Positions 60,441 through 64,000 of a DNA stretch of 64,000 nt are shown here, one piece after another. Source of the stretch: Pedobacter steynii (GTDB taxonomy: Bacteria; Bacteroidota; Bacteroidia; Sphingobacteriales; Sphingobacteriaceae); NCBI RefSeq assembly GCF_900103665.1, contig NZ_FNGY01000001.1, positions 744,001 to 808,000 on the forward strand. Reading direction: 5' to 3'. Within the stretch, counting starts at the first letter, position 1. Each line of letters opens with the position of its first letter. The translations under genes were made by a program, and so were the position numbers. Below the pieces are notes generated by a model. The model did no database searches and was not told the DNA's origin. It was given only the letters and a program-made list of their open reading frames with translations.

Positions 60441-63374
60441 TTAATTTATCGTAATTTCATCAAAGAAAGAATGGGCCAGCTCACCTGAACCATCATGCCA
60501 GTCGCCGAGGATACCATAAGCCCTGACTACTACCTTAATATATCTGCATTCTATGCCTGCTTTGGCACTAAACTCCTGAATTTGCCGACGCTCATCTTTA
60601 GGATCAACGGTTGATTTCACCTTGCCGATTTCCACAAAATGAATGTTGTCTGAAGAGCCATAAAAGCTAACCTCCGAGGGAATAATGATCCAGGCATTGG
60701 TATCTTGCAGTGCACCAATGCTTACGGTGTTCACTTGCTTCTTCAAACCAAGGTCTACAACCGCCTCAATTTCCGGGCTTCTGAAGCCTTGCCAGATGTC
60801 TCCGATTTTATAATTGGCTGTTCCTCTGACACCATCAACCAATGCATTATTTCCGCCACCGGTAAAAGTAGGATTAATGGCAGTTTTAACCTGTATGGTG
60901 TAATGCTGAACTGCAGTTTGGTAGGAAGCTTCCACAGGAAAGCTGTTTACATAACCCGCTTTATAGGCAATGGCTTTGATCTGAAGACTTTTGTCGATTT
61001 CAAAGGGCCTGGTATAAAGAAGGGAAGTTTTCGAAGGCGTACTGCCGTCGGTAGTATAATAGATCTGCGCATCTTTCAATGAATTGCTAATGCTGATGCT
61101 TTGTTTTCCTTTGAAAATAGCCGAGGGGCCGTTAATCGATGGATTAGGGGTAATGAGCTGTCCACTGATCTTCATCACCGGCTTCTCCAGACGGTTTAAA
61201 TAATCCATATCCGGTTTAGCCGAATGCTCAAAATCAAGTGTTCCTCCATTGGCAAGGTCGTTGTAATTCAGAAACAACTTCCCGTATGGTTTTCCATTTA
61301 ATTTTAATCCGGAAGTATAATAGCGGTCCTGATCAAGGGAAGGGGCATTTACCAGAATCTTTTTCCCGTTTTCCAGGTGTACCGTTAATTTCTTAAACCA
61401 GGGACTGCCAATATTGTAAATGTTGTTACCGGGAGATACAGGATACCATCCCATGGCACTCATCACCAGCCAGGCGCTCATCTGACCACAATCTTCATTC
61501 CCGGATAAGCCATCAGGTTGATCGTGGTATTGTTCCCTGTAAATTCTTTGCAGGTAGTGTGCCGTCTTTTCCGGATGTCTGGTGTAATTAAACAAATAAG
61601 ACATATGGTGACTTGGCTCATTTCCGTGGGCATATTGCCCGATTAAACCTGCGATGTCGTCCTGCGCTCTGCCTGTCAACCCTTTTTTTGTGGTAAACAA
61701 CTCATTCAGTTTTTCCTGATAAGCAGGTTCTCCACCCATAAATTCCATATGGGTATTGATGTCCTGTTGAGTGCTGAAGGAATAATGCCAGGAATTGCCT
61801 TCCGTATAGTTACTGTTGACTTCCGTCGGTTCAAAAGGTTTGTAAAAACCTCCGTTTTTCCGGGCACGGATGAAGCCTGTTTCCGGATCATACAGGTTTT
61901 TCCAGTATTGCGCCCTGCGGCTGTACAATTCCTGGTCATCCTTTTTACCCAGCATGCGGGCAAATTCCGAAATACACCAGTCGTCATAGGCATATTCTAC
62001 TGTTTTAGAAGCCGATTCTTCTTCCTTATCGGAAGGAACAGCACCCTCCGCAACATAAAGGTCGATCCCGAATTGTTTCCTGTTTACGGAGACTTTCATG
62101 GCTTCCAGTGCTTTTTCTGCATCAAAATCCCGGATTCCCTTTGCATAAGCATCTACAATGACTGGGATAGAGTGGTTTCCAATCATGCAAAAGGTCTCAT
62201 TGGAGGCCAATTCCCATACTGGCAACAATTTTCCCTGGTCGTACATGGCGAGAAAGGTTTTAATGAAATCCAATGTCCTTTTTCTGTCGATCAATGCGAG
62301 GAGGGGATGTTCTGTGCGGTGGGTGTCCCATAGGGAGAACATTGTAAAGTACTCGAAGCCGACTGCCCGGTGAACCTTCTTGTCTAAACCCAGGTATTGC
62401 CCATCTACATCCATAAATAAATTAGGATTCAGAAAACTGTGATACAATGCCGTATAATAGGTGCGGAGTTGTTTTAGATCGGTACTCTCCGGCTCAATTT
62501 TAGAAAGTTCAGCATTCCAAATCTTTTTAGCCTTAGCTACCGTGCCTTTGAAATCATAGCCTTTTGGCTCAGCATCCAGGTTTTTTAAAGCACCTTCGGC
62601 ACTTACTGCTGATACAGCCACCTTAGAAAGTACGTTTTCGCCGGCTTTAGTCTCAAATTGTATAAATAGCTTGATGTTCTTACCAGATGCCTTTTTCAGG
62701 CCTTTCTGTACAATGTCATCCACAGCAATGCCGTAGGCCTTGAAAGGTTTGCTAAATTTAGCATAGAAATAAATCGGCTGATCCTTGGCAAAGGCTCTGG
62801 ACCTCCTAAAGCCACGAATTTCAGTTGGACTAACGACTTCAATCCAGGAATCCAACACCCGGTCCCGGTGTTTTAAATCAATAATGATATTGGATTGTTT
62901 TGAAGCAGGGAAGGTGTATTGATGTAAAGCGACTCTTCTGGTAGTCGTTAGTGCGACATCAATAGCATATTTATCGAGCCTGGTTGCATAGTATCCTACA
63001 CTGGCTTTTTCATTTTTCTTTTGAAAAGGAGAAGAATAAGCGGCATTCTGAAATTGAGGCTGGCCTACGGTAGGCATAAACAAAACGTCTCCATAATCAG
63101 AAATTCCTCCGCCACTCATGTGGGTATTGGAAAATCCATAGACCACGCTGTCGGTATTGTGGTAACCGGAGCAACCGTCCCATCCTGTTAAACGGGTGTC
63201 AGGACCAGGTTGGATCATGCCAAAGGGCATAGAAGGGCCGGGATAAGTATGTCCGTGTCCGTCAGTTCCGATAAACGGATCTACATATTGCGTATAATCT
63301 TTTTTAGTTTGAGCAGTGCTGATGGAAATGAACAGGGCACCAAATAACGCCGTGCCAATCAGTTTTTTTATCAT
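60441..63374 (-). CDS. GH92 alpha-mannosidase with chitobiase-type and F5/8 C-terminal domains
   Basis: A 977-residue exported glycosidase; GH92 enzymes remove alpha-mannose from glycoprotein or yeast mannans, using calcium. Signal peptide KKLIGTALFGALFISISTAQ. The N-terminal beta domain has YVDPFIGTDGHGHTYPGPSMPFGM and GFSNTHMSGGG. The catalytic alpha-barrel has ALYHSFLNPN, SLWDTHRTEHPLL, GNEPSHHMSYLFNY and the base region GNEDCGQMSAWLV. Then a chitobiase/HEX C-terminal-like domain (~750-815, YYTTDGSTPSKTSLLYTRPF) and an F5/8-type sugar-binding domain (~835-977). The substrate linkage cannot be told from sequence. Confidence 0.95.
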   Translation of the reverse strand: MIKKLIGTALFGALFISISTAQTKKDYTQYVDPFIGTDGHGHTYPGPSMPFGMIQPGPDTRLTGWDGCSGYHNTDSVVYGFSNTHMSGGGISDYGDVLFMPTVGQPQFQNAAYSSPFQKKNEKASVGYYATRLDKYAIDVALTTTRRVALHQYTFPASKQSNIIIDLKHRDRVLDSWIEVVSPTEIRGFRRSRAFAKDQPIYFYAKFSKPFKAYGIAVDDIVQKGLKKASGKNIKLFIQFETKAGENVLSKVAVSAVSAEGALKNLDAEPKGYDFKGTVAKAKKIWNAELSKIEPESTDLKQLRTYYTALYHSFLNPNLFMDVDGQYLGLDKKVHRAVGFEYFTMFSLWDTHRTEHPLLALIDRKRTLDFIKTFLAMYDQGKLLPVWELASNETFCMIGNHSIPVIVDAYAKGIRDFDAEKALEAMKVSVNRKQFGIDLYVAEGAVPSDKEEESASKTVEYAYDDWCISEFARMLGKKDDQELYSRRAQYWKNLYDPETGFIRARKNGGFYKPFEPTEVNSNYTEGNSWHYSFSTQQDINTHMEFMGGEPAYQEKLNELFTTKKGLTGRAQDDIAGLIGQYAHGNEPSHHMSYLFNYTRHPEKTAHYLQRIYREQYHDQPDGLSGNEDCGQMSAWLVMSAMGWYPVSPGNNIYNIGSPWFKKLTVHLENGKKILVNAPSLDQDRYYTSGLKLNGKPYGKLFLNYNDLANGGTLDFEHSAKPDMDYLNRLEKPVMKISGQLITPNPSINGPSAIFKGKQSISISNSLKDAQIYYTTDGSTPSKTSLLYTRPFEIDKSLQIKAIAYKAGYVNSFPVEASYQTAVQHYTIQVKTAINPTFTGGGNNALVDGVRGTANYKIGDIWQGFRSPEIEAVVDLGLKKQVNTVSIGALQDTNAWIIIPSEVSFYGSSDNIHFVEIGKVKSTVDPKDERRQIQEFSAKAGIECRYIKVVVRAYGILGDWHDGSGELAHSFFDEITIN

Positions 63375-63382
63375 TTTTAGCG

Positions 63383-64000
63383 TTATTTATTGCTGTTGGC
63401 GAGTTCAATCAGTTTTTTTACCGTTGCGGTATCCGTCAGGTCAAAGCTAAATTCATCTGCTGCTGTACCCATACTCAATTCCGGTTTTCTGAACTCCATT
63501 TTACTTTTTACCGGATGTTTTGCCGAAGCATGAAATTCTTTTGCTCCGGTAATGCGAATGAGCTCTGCAATATTTTCTGTTTTGACGCCTGCTCCGGGCA
63601 TGATGCTGATTCTTCCTGCAGCCTGGGTGATTAAACCTTTTAGCGTTTCGGCCCCTTTAATTGCAGAGATGGCACCACCAGAAGTCAACACCCGTTCACA
63701 TCCCAGTTCAATGAGTTCTTCCAAAGCTTTTTCCAGGTCATTACACATGTCAAAAGCCCGGTGGAAAGTTACTTTCATAGGTCTTGCCAGTTCAATCAGT
63801 TCTGCACAGCGTTCTTTATCGATGCTGCCATCAGTTTTGAGGATCCCGATAACCACCCCATCACAATTTAATGATTTACACATTTTAATGTCCTCTTTCA
63901 TGAGGCGGAACTCCAGGTCTGAATAGAGGAAATCTCCACCTCTGGGCCGGATGATCGGATAAACAAGAATGTGCAGCAGTTCTTTAGCGAGCTTTAGCTG
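63383..64000 (-). CDS. cutC: CutC family protein, 5' end beyond the window
   Basis: The frame is open to the right edge, giving 205 residues of a TIM-barrel protein of the CutC family. Visible motifs: YPIIRPRGGDFLYSDLEFRLMKEDI near the truncated end, CDGVVIGILKTDGSID, VTFHRAFDMCNDLEKALEELIELGCERVLTSGG, and MPGAGVKTENI followed by EFHASAKHPV. CutC was linked to copper tolerance in E. coli, but the reaction is not established. The start lies outside the window. It is 8 nt upstream of the GH92 gene and probably its operon partner. Confidence 0.93.
   Translation of the reverse strand, partial: QLKLAKELLHILVYPIIRPRGGDFLYSDLEFRLMKEDIKMCKSLNCDGVVIGILKTDGSIDKERCAELIELARPMKVTFHRAFDMCNDLEKALEELIELGCERVLTSGGAISAIKGAETLKGLITQAAGRISIMPGAGVKTENIAELIRITGAKEFHASAKHPVKSKMEFRKPELSMGTAADEFSFDLTDTATVKKLIELANSNK

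Noticed and set aside
61749..62333. A 194-codon + strand frame opposite the GH92 gene
   Set aside because: It is antisense to conserved catalytic-domain sequence; no signal or motif.
1..64000. tRNA, rRNA, CRISPR, integrase or transposase
   Set aside because: No cloverleaf, repeat-spacer array or recombinase protein was recognised by reading; small RNAs cannot be excluded without a covariance-model search.

Overview
The window comes from a Bacteroidota chromosome, most likely a Sphingobacteriaceae (Pedobacter-like) organism. This rests on Bacteroidota-type promoters (TTTG...TAnnTTTG) with very short leaders, almost no Shine-Dalgarno sites, and typical Bacteroidota genes: an S46 dipeptidyl peptidase, a PorE-like TPR/propeller/OmpA protein, a GH92 mannosidase, DUF3667 and a DUF151-UVR protein. 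No rRNA, tRNA, CRISPR array, insertion sequence or integrase was seen.

1-3.7 kb is the end of a polysaccharide locus: a 5'-truncated GH-A glycoside hydrolase and two family 2 glycosyltransferases. 3.8-15.7 kb (minus strand) is a two-gene hybrid NRPS-PKS assembly line. The first protein reads A-PCP-KS-AT-ACP-aminotransferase. The second, 5 nt downstream, reads C-A(N-methyltransferase)-PCP-TE. The hand-derived pocket code of the second A domain is almost the glycine code, so the line is predicted to start with an amino acid, extend it once with malonate, turn the beta-ketone into an amine, add N-methylglycine (sarcosine) and release. This is the most interesting biosynthetic system in the window.

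16-53 kb is mostly housekeeping. It holds a CDGSH protein, lipoproteins, a DPP11-like peptidase, free methionine sulfoxide reductase with 3-methyladenine glycosylase, kynureninase-bestrophin-deacetylase-topoisomerase III, an MBL hydrolase, a MiaA homologue, citrate synthase, ETF beta and alpha, a nucleoside permease, a chromate transporter, DnaB, RlmB, an Hsp70-like ATPase, ManC, KdsD, RecQ, KdsA, the PorE-like protein, QueE and a Rieske protein. Between rlmB and the Hsp70-like gene is a deletion scar: 43 codons of a secreted (YceI-like) protein joined to the last 46 codons of a porin.

53.3-57.6 kb is an A/T-rich accessory island of small unknown, lipoprotein and membrane genes. It ends in a polymorphic-toxin graveyard: an Rhs core tail, a toxin C-terminal domain with a candidate immunity gene, a fragment of a transcriptional regulator, and a second, frameshifted copy of the toxin end with a paralogous immunity gene.

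57.7-64 kb returns to core genes on the minus strand: folD, lepA, a GH92 mannosidase with accessory domains, and a 5'-truncated cutC.
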